Below, piece by piece: positions 26,548 to 34,616 of a stretch of DNA of 64,000 nt (the first letter of the stretch is position 1; the number at the start of each line of letters is the position of its first letter). The notes under the pieces are model-generated. The model had not been told where the DNA came from. It did not search any database and saw only the letters and a list, made by a program, of their open reading frames with translations. Position numbers and translations under genes: made by a program. This DNA comes from Streptomyces sp. NBC_00414 (GTDB lineage: Bacteria; Actinomycetota; Actinomycetes; Streptomycetales; Streptomycetaceae): the NCBI RefSeq assembly GCF_036038375.1, contig NZ_CP107935.1:5580001-5644000 (forward strand), read 5' to 3'.

Positions 26548-27072
26548 ATGGCGGAACCGGGCGAGGCGGTACGGGGTGCGCGGGGCGAGGGTGCGGAGCG
26601 TGACGCCGAGGCGGTCTCGAAGTTCGTCGAGAGCTTCGCCGCGCAGCTAGTCGAGGCCGGGATGCAGCGGATGCCGGCCCGGGTGTTCGCCGCGCTGCTC
26701 TCCTCCGACTCCGGGACGATGACCTCGGTCGAGCTCGGTGAGCAGCTGCGGATCAGTCCGGCCGCCGTGTCCGGGGCGGTGCGTTATCTCGCGCAGCAGC
26801 ACATGGTGTCCCGTGAGCGTGAGCCCGGGTCCCGGCGGGAGCGGTATCGGGTGCACAGCAACCAGTGGTACGAGGCGCTGACCAATCGCGAGACGATCAT
26901 CAAGCGGTGGGAGCGTGCTCTGCGCGAGGGGGTCGACAGTCTTGGGGGTGAGACGCCTGCGGGGCGGCGGCTTGCCGAGACGCTCGCGTTCTTCGAGTTC
27001 GTCGATGGGGAGATCGCGTTGATGATGGATCGGTGGCGGGTGCATCGGGAGGAGCGGTTCGGTGACGGCTGA
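26548..27072 (+). CDS. GbsR/MarR-type transcriptional regulator
   Basis: 174 residues from the ATG at 26548 (AGGGAGAGG upstream; an ATG at 26518 is a possible longer start). Winged HTH at about 35-100: QRMPARVFAALLSSDSGTMTSVELGEQLRISPAAVSGAVRYLAQQHMVSREREPGSRRERY. A C-terminal helical dimer part follows. Divergent from the ABC exporter, as in many drug-export pairs. Confidence 0.88.
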   Translation: MAEPGEAVRGARGEGAERDAEAVSKFVESFAAQLVEAGMQRMPARVFAALLSSDSGTMTSVELGEQLRISPAAVSGAVRYLAQQHMVSREREPGSRRERYRVHSNQWYEALTNRETIIKRWERALREGVDSLGGETPAGRRLAETLAFFEFVDGEIALMMDRWRVHREERFGDG

Positions 27073-27081
27073 GGGGTTTTC

Positions 27082-27314
27082 TCGCCCCCGCCGCCCCTAC
27101 CCTTCCCGTCACTGCATGGGGGCTGCGCCCCCTCGCCCCCGTATCGCGCTGCGCGCTCGTCCTCAAACGCCGGACGGGCTGAAGAATCCGCGGCCGAGCC
27201 GCGATCTCTCAGACCGTCCAACGACGCTTTCAGCCCGTCCGGCGTTTGAGGACCGGGAGTTCGGGGGCGGAGCCCCTGAGTCAGTGACGGGAAGGGTAGG
27301 GGCGGCGGGGGCGA
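27082..27314. mobile_element. MITE-like element with perfect 33-bp terminal inverted repeats (copy B)
   Basis: The ends 27082-27114 (TCGCCCCCGCCGCCCC...CACTG) and 27282-27314 are exact reverse complements over 33 bases. Inside is a second perfect inverted repeat of 25 bp (27159-27183 with 27229-27253; core CAAACGCCGGACGGGC). There is no coding capacity. It separates the GbsR-type gene from the converging lipid-kinase-like gene. Copies A and C share the inner repeat or half of it and one outer 33-mer. It may be a non-autonomous element or a structured terminator. Confidence 0.65.
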
Positions 27315-27331
27315 AGATCCCCCCCCGGGAG

Positions 27332-28234
27332 TCATCCCGGCAGGGTGAGGCCCCAAGCCGCCTCCCGGACCGTCCACGTCCGGGTCCGCACAGGCCCCGC
27401 CACCACCGCGTCCGCCCGATACCGGAAATCCGCCCCGGACACGGTGATCGTCCGGGCGACAGCCTCCAGCAGCGCGGCCTCCGCGCCGACGGAGGCGGGC
27501 CGGATCTCGATCCGGGCACCGCTCCCGGCCCCTCCCGGAGTGATCGACACGGTTTCCACGGGCTGGTCCAGATCGATGAGGGTCCGCCCGTCGACCTCGA
27601 CCCGCAGCCGGGTGGGCCCGGGCGAGGCGGACGAGGGCGTCCGGGCGGGCCGCGCGGCGAGCGTGCGGACGAGGGACTGGCAGGTCCGCAGCCAGTGATG
27701 GTGGTGGTGATCGTGACGGTGAGGGGAACCGTGCTTCTCCGCCGAGGACGCGGCCCCACCGGCACCCGAGCCGCCCCCGGCGTCTCCGCCCAACGGCGGG
27801 ATCCGTAGCGCTCCCAGCACCACCCCGTCACTGTCGTCCACCAGCAGATCGAGCCGCCGCTCGGACCCGTCGAGCACGGCCCGGGCCGCCTCGACCGCCC
27901 CCATGGGCACCCCGAGGGCCCGCGCGAGCGACAGCGTCCCGTCGCCCACCCCCACGGGCACCAGGGACAGTGCACATCCGGCCAGCTCGCGCCGCCGGTG
28001 CAAAAGGGACACCGCGCGCAACAGCGCCCGGTCGTCCCCGATCACGACGGGTCGCCGCGACCCTCTCCGGGCCAGTGCCCGATCGAATTCCTCGGGCCCG
28101 TCGGGGAGGCACACTTTTGTCGTCGCACCCGCGCTGAGCACGTCTTTTGCGATCCGTACCGCCTCACCGTCACCGTGACGGGCGACCGGGTCGATGACCA
28201 CCAGGAGCTGGTCGGAAGTCGCCACCTCGGTCAT
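27332..28234 (-). CDS. Diacylglycerol-kinase-like protein, degenerate nucleotide loop
   Basis: 300 residues. Overall it matches the DAGK catalytic family (LLVVIDPVARHGDGEAVRIAKDVLSAG, then LVPVGVGDGTLSLARALGVPMGAVEAARAVLDGSERRLDLLVDD, and a C-terminal beta sandwich). The usual GGDGT nucleotide/catalytic motif near residue 65 reads IGDDRALLRAV here, so activity as a lipid kinase is doubtful. A His-rich loop (HRHDHHHHHW, near residue 168) is unusual and may bind metal. Divergent from purA. Confidence 0.75.
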   Translation of the reverse strand: MTEVATSDQLLVVIDPVARHGDGEAVRIAKDVLSAGATTKVCLPDGPEEFDRALARRGSRRPVVIGDDRALLRAVSLLHRRRELAGCALSLVPVGVGDGTLSLARALGVPMGAVEAARAVLDGSERRLDLLVDDSDGVVLGALRIPPLGGDAGGGSGAGGAASSAEKHGSPHRHDHHHHHWLRTCQSLVRTLAARPARTPSSASPGPTRLRVEVDGRTLIDLDQPVETVSITPGGAGSGARIEIRPASVGAEAALLEAVARTITVSGADFRYRADAVVAGPVRTRTWTVREAAWGLTLPG

Positions 28235-28263
28235 GCCTCGCTTCCTCGGGTAGCATCTTTGTG

Positions 28264-28297
28264 CAAGAGCCCCTTGCGCTATTGCGCCAGGGGCTTG
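28264..28297 (+). promoter_or_regulatory. Hairpin in the purA 5' region
   Basis: AGCCCCTTGCGC and GCGCCAGGGGCT flank a TATT loop, with one mismatch, followed by TGGTCTATT. It lies about 130 bases before purA in the divergent gap. It could be a leader structure of purA or a barrier to transcription; no known riboswitch pattern was recognised. Confidence 0.45.
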
Positions 28298-28424
28298 GTC
28301 TATTCCGGGGCATCCGGTCCGACGGTCGCGGCCAAAGGTGGTCGCCGGCGTACGCAGCCGTATCAGAATCAGCCGCGTACGTCCCCGACCTTGGACATGC
28401 CCCGCCCGGAAGGGGTGTACGCGC

Positions 28425-29711
28425 GTGCCCGCACTTGTGCTGCTCGGTGCTCAGTGGGGTGACGAAGGCAAGGGAAAGGCCACCGACCTGCTCGGTGGTT
28501 CCGTGGACTATGTGGTGCGCTACCAAGGCGGCAACAACGCCGGCCATACGGTAGTCGTGGGCGATCAGAAGTACGCCCTCCACCTCCTCCCTTCCGGAAT
28601 CCTCTCGCCGGGGTGCACCCCGGTCATCGGTAACGGAGTCGTCGTCGACCCATCGGTCCTGTTCTCCGAGCTGAACGGACTGAACGAGCGAGGCGTCGAC
28701 ACCTCCAAACTCCTCATCAGCGGAAACGCGCACATCATCACGCCGTACAACGTGACGGTGGACAAGGTGACGGAACGCTTCCTCGGCAAGCGGAAGATCG
28801 GCACGACCGGCCGGGGCATCGGTCCCACCTACGCCGACAAGATCAACCGTGTCGGTATCCGTGTCCAGGACCTGTACGACGAGTCGATCCTGACGCAGAA
28901 GGTCGAGGCGGCCCTCGACGGCAAGAACCAGCTCCTCACCAAGGTCTTCAACCGCCGCGCGATCGAGACCGAGCAGATCGTCGAGGAGCTGCTGACCTAC
29001 GCGGAAAGGCTGCGTCCGTACGTCGCCGACACCGTCCTGCTGCTCAACAAGGCGCTCGACGACGACAAGGTGGTCCTCTTCGAGGGCGGCCAGGGCACGC
29101 TGCTGGACATCGACCACGGCACGTATCCCTTCGTGACGTCGTCGAACCCCACCGCGGGCGGTGCCTGCACGGGTTCGGGCGTCGGACCGACGAAGATCAG
29201 CCGGGTCATCGGCATCCTGAAGGCGTACACGACGCGTGTCGGTGCGGGCCCGTTCCCCACGGAGCTGCTCGACGAGGACGGCGAGGCGCTGCGCCGCATC
29301 GGCCACGAGCGCGGTGTCACCACCGGCCGTGACCGGCGCTGCGGCTGGTTCGACGCGCCCATCGCCCGTTACGCGACGCGCGTCAACGGCCTGACGGACT
29401 TTTTCCTCACCAAGCTCGACGTCCTCACCGGCTGGGACGAGATCCCGGTCTGTGTCGCGTACGAGATCGACGGCAAGCGCGTCGAGGAGCTTCCGTACTC
29501 GCAGACCGACTTCCACCACGCGAAGCCGATCTACGAGAACCTGCCCGGCTGGTCGGAGGACATCACGAAGGCCAAGACCTTCGCCGACCTCCCGAAGAAC
29601 GCCCAGGCGTACGTGAAGGCGCTGGAGGACATGTCCGGCGCCCCGATCTCCGCCATCGGCGTGGGCCCGGGCCGCGACGAGACGATCGAGATCAACTCGT
29701 TCCTCCGGTAG
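28425..29711 (+). CDS. purA: Adenylosuccinate synthetase
   Basis: 428 residues from the GTG at 28425 (GGAAGGGG upstream), the expected length. GTP-dependent joining of IMP and aspartate, the first step to AMP. Visible marks: VLLGAQWGDEGKGKATDLL (catalytic Asp and P-loop), YQGGNNAGHTVVV (catalytic His), GTTGRGIGPTYADK (IMP loop), EGGQGTLLDIDHGTYPFVTSSN and GRDRRCGWFDAP. A very strong hairpin follows. Confidence 0.97.
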   Translation: MPALVLLGAQWGDEGKGKATDLLGGSVDYVVRYQGGNNAGHTVVVGDQKYALHLLPSGILSPGCTPVIGNGVVVDPSVLFSELNGLNERGVDTSKLLISGNAHIITPYNVTVDKVTERFLGKRKIGTTGRGIGPTYADKINRVGIRVQDLYDESILTQKVEAALDGKNQLLTKVFNRRAIETEQIVEELLTYAERLRPYVADTVLLLNKALDDDKVVLFEGGQGTLLDIDHGTYPFVTSSNPTAGGACTGSGVGPTKISRVIGILKAYTTRVGAGPFPTELLDEDGEALRRIGHERGVTTGRDRRCGWFDAPIARYATRVNGLTDFFLTKLDVLTGWDEIPVCVAYEIDGKRVEELPYSQTDFHHAKPIYENLPGWSEDITKAKTFADLPKNAQAYVKALEDMSGAPISAIGVGPGRDETIEINSFLR

Positions 29712-29754
29712 GACCTGCCCGGTAGGACCTGCACGCCAGGACCTGCGGGAACGG

Positions 29755-29815
29755 CATACGAGAAGACCGCCGCCGCGTACGAAGTATTCGTACGCGGCGG
29801 CGGTCTTCTCGTATG
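29755..29815. terminator. Bidirectional terminator, perfect 29-bp inverted repeat
   Basis: 29755-29783 (CATACGAGAAGACCGCCGCC...) pairs perfectly with 29787-29815 around a GTA loop. It lies between the converging purA and marR genes and marks the left edge of the accessory island. Confidence 0.85.
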
Positions 29816-29875
29816 TGCTCACCACCGTGCCGCGGCAGCCCTGACGCTGCCGCGGTGGACCCTGGCGCCGGCCGG

Positions 29876-30400
29876 TTACTGCTTCTCGTGCTCGAAGCGT
29901 GCCGCCAGAGCCGTCCCGCTGGGTGTGCCGTCGAGGATCCGGCGCAGTCCGCGGGTCATGACCGCCTGCTCCTCCAGGCTCAGACAGTCGGTGATCATCG
30001 CGTCGGTCTGGGTGTCGATGCCGCGCAGTACGGGGATGAGTTCCTGCCCGCGCGGGGTGAGCCGCAGGTAGACGACCCGGCGGTCCACCTGTCCCGGCTC
30101 GCGGTCGATCAGGCTGCGCTTGGTGAGGGTGTCGACGATGCGGCTGGGACTGCCGCTCTCGCAGACGATCAGGCGGCCCACCTCGGCGAGCGTGAGCGGG
30201 GCGCGCTCGGCCAGCACCAGCAGGATCTCCGCCTGGGCCGGCGTCAGGTTGAAGGGCCTGAGCTGTCCGGTCATCTGCCGCGCACCCTCACGCTGCGCGG
30301 CCAGCAGGAGGTAGCGCAGTTCCGAGTCGTGCGGAGGTGGCTCGGCCGTCGCGGGCGCCCGGCTCAACGTGGTGTCCGTGGCGGTCTGGGGGCGGGACAT
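29876..30400 (-). CDS. MarR-family regulator of the accessory cluster
   Basis: 174 residues from the ATG at 30400 (GGAG upstream on the minus strand; a longer start at 30490 is possible but would cover the operator-rich promoter). Winged HTH of MarR type: NLTPAQAEILLVLAERAPLTLAEVGRLIVCESGSPSRIVDTLTKRSLIDREPGQVDRRVVYLRLTPRG. Divergent from the DHBP synthase operon. ATCGATG-rich sites lie before it, before the operon and before the MMPL gene, so it probably controls itself and the cluster. Confidence 0.9.
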   Translation of the reverse strand: MSRPQTATDTTLSRAPATAEPPPHDSELRYLLLAAQREGARQMTGQLRPFNLTPAQAEILLVLAERAPLTLAEVGRLIVCESGSPSRIVDTLTKRSLIDREPGQVDRRVVYLRLTPRGQELIPVLRGIDTQTDAMITDCLSLEEQAVMTRGLRRILDGTPSGTALAARFEHEKQ

Positions 30401-30458
30401 GGCGGCTCCAAGGGTGCTGTGGGCGTGCTGTCGGTGGACGGCTTCCAACGATCCGGTG

Positions 30459-30520
30459 ATCACGTCATTTCTCGATGATGCAGCATCCATGCCACATCAT
30501 TCAATGCTACGTCATCGATA
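30459..30520. promoter_or_regulatory. ATCGATG-type sites in front of marR
   Basis: An AT-rich segment with TCGATGATGCAGCAT, CACATCATTCAATG and ACGTCATCGATATAAG, related to the boxes at 30622-30673 and 39759-39831. Position covers the promoter of the minus-strand MarR gene, consistent with autoregulation. Confidence 0.55.
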
Positions 30521-30621
30521 TAAGCCTTATCCGGCCCGCCTGGCCTGTCTTCGCCTATCCGGAACTGCGGCTACCACTTTTACCGGACACCCAGAATGGT
30601 GTTGCGACAACGATGCTGGGA

Positions 30622-30685
30622 CATGCATGATGAAGCATCGGTGTTGAGACATCGATGACAAACCATCGATGTCGCGCCATCGACT
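30622..30685 (+). promoter_or_regulatory. Operator cluster before the DHBP synthase operon
   Basis: CATGCATGATGAAGCATCG (30622-30640) matches a 19-mer at 39783-39801 at 17 of 19 bases. It is followed by an inverted repeat GACATCGATG (30648-30657) and CATCGATGTC (30664-30673) with a 6-base spacer, then GCCATCGAC. Dense symmetric ATCGAT boxes fit MarR dimers. The remaining part of 30401-30740 holds no gene. Confidence 0.65.
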
Positions 30686-30740
30686 TCTTGGCCGGTGCAC
30701 GACCTCACAGCTCAAGCCCACGTCAAGCAAAGGAAACGAA

Positions 30741-31412
30741 ATGACCGCGCAGATCCTTGAAGACGCTCCCGTCGCACTCGACGCCCCGATCGTTCTCGAC
30801 GACGCCGCGGCGGCCGTGGCCGCCATCGCACGCGGGGAGCTCATCGTCGTGGTGGACGACGAGGACAGGGAGAACGAGGGAGACCTCATAGTGGCGGCGG
30901 AGTACGCCGACGCCGCGGCCATCAACTACATGATCACCCACGGCCGGGGCCTGGTCTGCGTCTCGGTGACCGAGGAACGTGCCGCGAAGCTGAACCTGCC
31001 CCCGATGGTCGAGCGCAACGAGGACCACCACGGCACCGCGTTCACCGTCAGCGTCGACGGCGGCCCGGAGCACGGCGTCACCACCGGCATATCGGCCCCC
31101 GACCGGGCCAAGACGATCGACCTCATGCTGAACGGCACCGGCGAGGACCTGCGCCGGCCGGGCCACATCTTCCCCCTCGTGGCCCGCCCGGGCGGCGTCC
31201 TGGAGCGCCCCGGCCACACCGAGGCGGCCGTCGACCTCGCCCGTTTCGCGGGGCTCACGCCCGCCGGCGTCATCGTGGAGATCATCCTTGAGGACGGCAC
31301 GATGGCCCGCCTCCCTCAGCTCGCGCAGTTCGCCCGCCGCGAGGGCCTGGTCCTGACCAGCATCGAAAAGCTCCGGGAGTACGCCGCCGCCCGGACCGAG
31401 CAGGTGAAGTGA
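30741..31412 (+). CDS. ribB: 3,4-dihydroxy-2-butanone 4-phosphate synthase (stand-alone RibB type)
   Basis: 223 residues, ATG preceded by AAAGGA. Converts ribulose 5-phosphate to DHBP plus formate, normally for riboflavin. The catalytic acidic loop VVVDDEDRENEGDLIVAAE, ITHGRGLVCVS, HHGTAFTVSVD, RPGHIFPLVARPGGVLERPGHTEAAVDL and GVIVEIILEDG are all intact, so it should be active. There is no GTP cyclohydrolase II domain and no other rib gene nearby. It is the first gene of an operon otherwise made of acyl-chain enzymes and overlaps the next gene by GTGA, so DHBP may be a building block. Confidence 0.92.
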   Translation: MTAQILEDAPVALDAPIVLDDAAAAVAAIARGELIVVVDDEDRENEGDLIVAAEYADAAAINYMITHGRGLVCVSVTEERAAKLNLPPMVERNEDHHGTAFTVSVDGGPEHGVTTGISAPDRAKTIDLMLNGTGEDLRRPGHIFPLVARPGGVLERPGHTEAAVDLARFAGLTPAGVIVEIILEDGTMARLPQLAQFARREGLVLTSIEKLREYAAARTEQVK

Positions 31413-32677
31413 GCCGTCTCCCCCGGTGGATGGCCGGTGCGTCGAATGCGGTCACCCGACCCGCGGTCACGCACCGGTTCCTCGCCGGAGTAGAAGGGGT
31501 CCGGCACCTGCCGGCCGACCAGCCGTTCGTCCTCGTCGCCAACCACAGCAGCTTCGCCGACCACCTCGTCCTCGACGCCGTACTCGACGCGCTGCGGGAC
31601 ACCCGTACCTCCTACCTCACGAAGGCCGAGGCCTTCGTCCACCCGATACGCAGCCGGTGGACGCACGGCATGGGAGGCATCCCGGTGGACCGGGACCGCC
31701 CCGGCAAGGAACTGCTGGCCGCGGTGGACAGTGTCTTCGCCGGCTCCGGTGCCCTCGTGGTCTACCCCGAGGGCACCCGCGGGACGGGCTGGCCCCTGCT
31801 GCCCTTCAAGGACGGTGCCTTCCGCTTCGCGGTCCGGGCCGGTGTGCCCGTCATACCCGTGGCGATGTGGGGAGCGCAGCACGTCCTGCCCAAGGGGGCC
31901 TCGCTGCCCCGCCGCGCCAAGGTCCGCGTCGTCTTCGGCCCCGCACTGCCCGACGACACCGCGCTGTCCAGGCCCCAGCGGGTCAAAGCCCTGGTGGAGG
32001 CGGCGCGTGAAGCGCTGGAGCCGCTGGTGGACACGGCCCGTACCGAACCCGACCCGCGACGAAAGCGGCAGGCGTCCCTGGAACTGGTCCGCCGCGCCGA
32101 GTCCGTCGCGGAGACCATGCTCAGCCGCACCGACACCCTGCCCGCCGAACGCCGGATGAGGCAGGCGCGCCTCCTGCTCACCCTGGCCCGCCGTACCGAT
32201 CCGGACAGATTCGACAGGCCCGACGACGCGGTCGGCGCCGACGCCCGCGTCCTGGCGGCCCGGCTCACCGGACTGCGCGCCCTGGACGCCCCAGCGGTAC
32301 TGCGCCCCGCAGTGCTGCGGGGTGTCCGGCGCGGCGCCGAGGAGGTGCTGCGGAACCACCCCGACCACCTGATGGCCCGTTACCTGCTAGGCCGTTGGCA
32401 CCTGTTGATGCCCCGCGCCCTGGGCGGGCGCCGCGAGGAGGCGCTGGAGCACCTGCGGCACGCGGCCCGACTGGGCGCCCACGACACCCGGTACCCCATG
32501 GCGTACGCCGAGGCGCTGATCGCGGTCGGCCGCGACGACGAGGCGGCGGGACAGCTGCGCGGCGTTCTCGCCGCCCCCGCCCCCGACGTGCGGACGGCGG
32601 ACCGGCGGCGCCGGGCCGAGGCCCAGTACCAGCAACTCGCCGGCGCCGGTGCCGGCCCTACGACCCCAAGGGGGTGA
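31409..32677 (+). CDS. PlsC-type acyltransferase with helical C-terminal extension
   Basis: 422 residues, GTG start overlapping ribB. Residues 1-215 are the lysophosphatidic-acid acyltransferase fold: FVLVANHSSFADHLVLDAVL (HX4D at about 45-50), GIPVDRDRPGK, VVYPEGTRGTGWPLLPFKDGAFRFA (PEGTR near 119) and VPVIPVAMWG. About 200 extra residues follow with TPR-like helices (YLLGRWHLLMPRALGGRREEALEHLRHAARLGAHDTRYPMAYAEALIAVGRDDEAAGQL). It would transfer an acyl chain to a hydroxyl, possibly of a phosphorylated C4 unit made with the upstream enzyme; that substrate is inference. Confidence 0.85.
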   Translation: MSRLPRWMAGASNAVTRPAVTHRFLAGVEGVRHLPADQPFVLVANHSSFADHLVLDAVLDALRDTRTSYLTKAEAFVHPIRSRWTHGMGGIPVDRDRPGKELLAAVDSVFAGSGALVVYPEGTRGTGWPLLPFKDGAFRFAVRAGVPVIPVAMWGAQHVLPKGASLPRRAKVRVVFGPALPDDTALSRPQRVKALVEAAREALEPLVDTARTEPDPRRKRQASLELVRRAESVAETMLSRTDTLPAERRMRQARLLLTLARRTDPDRFDRPDDAVGADARVLAARLTGLRALDAPAVLRPAVLRGVRRGAEEVLRNHPDHLMARYLLGRWHLLMPRALGGRREEALEHLRHAARLGAHDTRYPMAYAEALIAVGRDDEAAGQLRGVLAAPAPDVRTADRRRRAEAQYQQLAGAGAGPTTPRG

Positions 32678-32685
32678 GCCCAGCC

Positions 32686-33411
32686 ATGAGCACAACAGCG
32701 TCCAGCGCAACAGCGTTCGGCACAGCAGCATCCAGTACGTCGGCGTCCCGTACATCGGCGTCCCTGCAGTGCGGCAACACTCTCGTGGTCTTCGACGGAC
32801 CTCGCCGACTCGCCTGGCGTACGTCCCTGTCCGGCGACTACACCCCCACGGCCCTGTGGCCCAGCCCGGCGCAGGCGGCCCAGGTGCTGGAACACCTGTA
32901 CAGCGGCGGATGCCTGCTCGTCCTGCTCGAACAGGAACGCATCTCCGTACCGATGTACGCCGAGGAGGCCGACCGGCTGCCGCCCGACGTGGCGGCCCGG
33001 GCCGATCTGACCAGTGACGGTGTGGTGAGCGAACTGCACCTGCCGGTCCTGGACTGGATGCCGCCCGCGCTGCGCGAACGCGGCCTGCGCTTCCTGGAGA
33101 ACAGCACGGGCCTGCTGCGCGAGAGCCCCGACCTGCTGTTGCCCCACCTGATCGTGGAGACACCGCCGTACCAGCCGGAGAACCTGCGGTTCGCCCGGCT
33201 GCGCACACCCCGCCCCTTCTCCGAGGACCGCCTCGCGCCGGTCACCGACCATCTGTTCACGCCCGACATCGAAGCCACCCCCGGCATCGCAGCCCCCGAC
33301 GGCACCGCGATCGCCTCCGACACCGCGATCACCCCCGCTGTCGCAGCCGCCGCCATGTGCCCGGCCGGTACCGCGCCGGCCGCGGCCCACACCTGGGAGA
33401 CCACGCCATGA
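32686..33411 (+). CDS. Cluster protein of unknown function
   Basis: 241 residues from the ATG at 32686, 8 bases after the acyltransferase. A Ser/Thr/Ala-rich leader (about 1-27) is followed by a folded part: LQCGNTLVVFDGPRRLAWRTSLSGDYTPTALWPSPAQAAQVLEHLYSGGCLLVLLEQERISVPMYAEEADRLPPDVAARADL and DWMPPALRERGLRFLENS. The tail is Thr/Ala-rich and of low complexity. I recognise no family, active site, signal peptide or membrane helix. It overlaps the SDR by ATGA, so it is surely part of the operon. Confidence 0.7.
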   Translation: MSTTASSATAFGTAASSTSASRTSASLQCGNTLVVFDGPRRLAWRTSLSGDYTPTALWPSPAQAAQVLEHLYSGGCLLVLLEQERISVPMYAEEADRLPPDVAARADLTSDGVVSELHLPVLDWMPPALRERGLRFLENSTGLLRESPDLLLPHLIVETPPYQPENLRFARLRTPRPFSEDRLAPVTDHLFTPDIEATPGIAAPDGTAIASDTAITPAVAAAAMCPAGTAPAAAHTWETTP

Positions 33412-34172
33412 GCAGTCCGGCTCCGACGGCCCCGCCCCCGGGCAGCCCGCTGAAGGGCAGAGTGGTGCTCCTGACCGGGGCAGGACGGGGCCTCGGCCTG
33501 CTGACCGCGCAGACGCTCCTCGACCAGGGGGCGGCGGTCGTGGCCAATCACCGCTCACCCTCGGACGGTCTGGACCGCCTCGCCGACAAGCACAAGGACC
33601 GGATCCGGCTCGTTCCCGGTGACGTGGCCACCGACGAGACGGCGGCGCTGCTGGCGGCCGAGGCCCGCCGGTTCGGCCGGCTCGACGTCCTCATCCACAA
33701 CGCCGCGATCACCCGCGACCAGCCCCTGGTGCGGATGTCGATCGAGGACTGGGACGAGGTGCAGCGGGTCAACCTGCGCGGCGCCTTCCTGAGCACCAAG
33801 TACGCGGTGAAGACGATGATGCGGGCGCGCTACGGCCGCATCATCTACATCTCCTCCATCACCGCGCTGACCGGGAACGCGGGCCAGGCGGCCTACTCCT
33901 CCTCCAAGGCAGGGCTGCACGGCCTGGCCATGACGGTCTCCCAGGAGTACGCCTCCTACAACATCCGCACCACCACCGTGGCGCCGGGCATCCTCGACAC
34001 CGGTCTGGGGGCGGCCGTCGCCGGCCCGCAGCGGCGGCGCATGACCGACCGCTCCCTGCTCGGGACCGGCCAGGCGGAACAGACCGCCGAGACGATCGCC
34101 TTCCTGGCCTCTCCGGCCGCCGACTACATCAATGCCACGGTCATCCGCACCGACGGAGGAATGAGGTACTGA
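33408..34172 (+). CDS. FabG-like short-chain dehydrogenase/reductase
   Basis: 254 residues. TGAGRGLGLLTAQTL (NADPH loop, about 23), IHNAAITRD, then ISSITALTGNAGQAAYSSSKAGLHGLAM with the catalytic Ser, Tyr and Lys (Tyr at about 162), and VIRTDGGMRY at the end. This is the beta-ketoacyl reductase pattern. ATGA overlap with the upstream gene and TGATG overlap with the next one. Likely reduces a beta-keto acyl intermediate formed by the KAS enzymes of the cluster. Confidence 0.9.
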   Translation: MSSPAPTAPPPGSPLKGRVVLLTGAGRGLGLLTAQTLLDQGAAVVANHRSPSDGLDRLADKHKDRIRLVPGDVATDETAALLAAEARRFGRLDVLIHNAAITRDQPLVRMSIEDWDEVQRVNLRGAFLSTKYAVKTMMRARYGRIIYISSITALTGNAGQAAYSSSKAGLHGLAMTVSQEYASYNIRTTTVAPGILDTGLGAAVAGPQRRRMTDRSLLGTGQAEQTAETIAFLASPAADYINATVIRTDGGMRY

Positions 34173-34615
34173 TGAACGCCAACGCCAACACCAGCGGCAA
34201 TGTCCATGCCTCGCACATCCTGATCCCGGCGCCTGTCGGGATCGTGCGGCAGATCCTTCTGGAACCCACCGGCCTGGCCGAGTGGAACCCCGCCTTCCTC
34301 TCGGTCAGGGGCCCGTCGGAGGCGCTCACCGGCCGGCGCTACCCTCTCGTCGCCCGTGGCGCTCTCCGCGGCCACTGGGAGTACGTGAGCATCGGCGAGA
34401 CCCTCATCGAGGGCCGGTGGGAGGTTCCCGGCCTGGCCGAGACCAACAGCTGGAGCCTGCTGCCCCACGGCGAGGGCACCCACGTCACGCACTCCTTCAC
34501 GCACCGGGGCAGCCTCGCCGCCCTGCTGCGGCCGGCGTTCGCGGGCGTCGCCGACCTCCGCCTGGACCGGCTGTCCGGGCGAGCCCGGCAACGCGCGCTG
34601 GCCCAGGTGTCCTGA
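34172..34615 (+). CDS. SRPBCC (polyketide cyclase-like) protein
   Basis: 147 residues: VHASHILIPAPVGIVRQILLEPTGLAEWNPAFLSVRGPSEALTGRRYPL, GHWEYVSIGETLIEGRWEVPGLAETNSWSLLPHGEGTHVTHSFTHRGSLAALLRP. This is a START/SRPBCC cavity fold. In biosynthetic clusters such proteins act as cyclases or dehydratases; elsewhere they only bind lipids. The start overlaps the SDR stop (TGATG). Confidence 0.8.
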   Translation: MNANANTSGNVHASHILIPAPVGIVRQILLEPTGLAEWNPAFLSVRGPSEALTGRRYPLVARGALRGHWEYVSIGETLIEGRWEVPGLAETNSWSLLPHGEGTHVTHSFTHRGSLAALLRPAFAGVADLRLDRLSGRARQRALAQVS

Positions 34616-34616
34616 C

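Noticed and set aside
27082..27314. Element B considered as an insertion sequence
   Set aside because: Only 233 bp and no transposase; at most a non-autonomous element.
28264..28297. Hairpin before purA considered as a purine riboswitch
   Set aside because: No three-way junction or conserved purine-aptamer core was recognisable.
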